64,000 nucleotides of DNA from Providencia rettgeri (GTDB lineage: Bacteria > Pseudomonadota > Gammaproteobacteria > Enterobacterales > Enterobacteriaceae): NCBI RefSeq assembly GCF_013255915.1, contig NZ_CP053896.1, positions 1,054,001 through 1,118,000 on the forward strand, read 5' to 3'. The notes below the pieces were generated by a model. The model made no database searches, was not told the DNA's origin, and saw only the letters and a list, made by a program, of their open reading frames with translations. Of this stretch, positions 63,341-64,000 are shown piece after piece. Each line of letters starts with the position of its first letter. Within the stretch, counting starts at the first letter, position 1. Position numbers and translations under genes: made by a program.

Positions 63341-64000
63341 TTAGTGTTTTACTAATGTTGAGAAATAATAAACAAGAGGTACTGCAAGGATCCACAAGCT
63401 AATTGGAATTTCTCTCCACTTGCCAGCAACGGCTTTAATTAAGATATAGAATAGCAACCCACCGGCGATACCCGTACCAAAGCTATTAGCGATTAGCGTA
63501 ATCATCACCATCATTAATACTGGTAAGCCATCAGTAAAATTGCCTAAGTCCACTTTTCGTAAACCGCTGAACATATTTAGTCCAATTAAAATTAGAGCTG
63601 GAGCTGTGGCTTGGGCTGGGATCATCAATGCGATAGGCGTAAATAACAGCATTAATAAAAACATAAAGGCAGCAGCAAGGGCGGTCATACCTGTTTTACC
63701 CCCAGCTTCTGCGGCAGCGGAGGACTCAATGAGTGCGGTTGCCGCTGGAATACCTACCCACGGGCCTAATGCAGCAGCAATTGAGTCAACGATAAAGGGG
63801 CGGTTAATATTTGGCATATTACCTTCTTTATCTAATAAGCCAGCCTCTCCGCCAACGGCTAAAGTTGTTCCCATGGTTGAGAAAAACTCAGCAGCAAAAA
63901 AGACAAATAAGAAAGGTAGGAAAGCGATATTTAATGCGCCAATTAAGTCTACATGCCCTAGTACAGGTGCCACAGAATGTGGAATACCAATAAAACTTTC
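63341..64000 (-). CDS. NCS2 family purine permease, C-terminal part (truncated by window edge)
   Basis: Open frame to the window end; 219 residues visible. NCS2/AzgA-type (adenine or guanine/hypoxanthine) permease: FFSTMGTTLAVGGEAGLLD, FIVDSIAAALGPWVGIPAATALIESSAAAEAGGKTG and several membrane segments. The codon before a GTG sometimes taken as start is in frame with GIPHSVAP, so the gene continues past 64000. Substrate among purines is not decidable from this part. Confidence 0.88.
   Translation of the reverse strand, partial: ESFIGIPHSVAPVLGHVDLIGALNIAFLPFLFVFFAAEFFSTMGTTLAVGGEAGLLDKEGNMPNINRPFIVDSIAAALGPWVGIPAATALIESSAAAEAGGKTGMTALAAAFMFLLMLLFTPIALMIPAQATAPALILIGLNMFSGLRKVDLGNFTDGLPVLMMVMITLIANSFGTGIAGGLLFYILIKAVAGKWREIPISLWILAVPLVYYFSTLVKH

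Noticed and set aside
63341-63973. Permease read as a complete 210-aa protein starting at a GTG
   Set aside because: The frame stays open and family-like (GIPHSVAP) through the window edge, so the true start is outside.

Overview
The window is a chromosomal segment of a gammaproteobacterium of the order Enterobacterales, most likely Providencia (Morganellaceae). The evidence is the Enterobacterales-type 16S/23S genes, strong similarity to E. coli house-keeping proteins throughout (RaiA, BamD, RluD, ClpB, CysJIH, RpoS, MutS), moderately AT-rich coding sequence, and the keto-acid and D-amino-acid genes. The genus is inferred, not proven.

Layout. 1-6.0 kb: raiA, bamD, rluD-pgeF and clpB (with a sigma-32-type promoter). 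6.0-12.0 kb: a complete rRNA operon (P1/P2 promoters, 16S, tRNA-Ile, tRNA-Ala, 23S, 5S, terminator). 12-19 kb: an octamer tandem repeat, yafD, a DUF1287 gene, a sulfur cluster (sulfide:quinone-oxidoreductase-like flavoprotein, a DUF1641 gene broken by one stop codon, methionine gamma-lyase), then proY. 18.6-20.6 kb: queE, yagU, queD. 21-30.4 kb: assimilatory sulfate reduction (cysJIH, an array of ~107-nt palindromic repeats, cysG-cysDNC). 30.5-37 kb: the compact ftsB-ispD-ispF-truD-surE-pcm-nlpD-rpoS run. 37-40.3 kb: mutS-miaE on the other strand.

40.3-43.7 kb is an AT-rich accessory island: a decayed unrecognised gene, a 455-aa protein with a HEPN-like R-x4-H motif, a 54-aa ORF and a 5'-truncated Fic gene. 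43.7-57.1 kb is an oxidation module: two diverged copies of a three-gene operon (Tat-exported molybdopterin subunit, 2Fe-2S subunit, membrane-anchored tri-haem cytochrome c), followed by a MocA-like cytidylyltransferase and an XdhC-like factor that probably serve molybdenum-cofactor maturation, and a thiamine-diphosphate 2-keto-acid decarboxylase. The simplest reading is keto acid to aldehyde in the cytoplasm, then aldehyde oxidation in the periplasm with electrons passed through cytochrome c to the respiratory chain. In the second operon the 2Fe-2S gene has TGA exactly at the codon for the third cluster cysteine while the rest of the reading frame is intact. It is either a one-base pseudogene or, less likely, a selenocysteine site.

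57.3-61.3 kb is a D-amino-acid module: a LysR regulator, dadA and a RidA-family gene, with gltS beside it. 62-64 kb holds a chromosomal AadA-type aminoglycoside adenylyltransferase, a second Rid-family gene and the C-terminal part of an NCS2 purine permease cut by the window edge.

Imperfect palindromes of 82-121 nt, each with matching outer arms and a short central hairpin, lie in the rRNA leader, in both parts of the 16S-23S spacer and as an array between cysH and cysG.
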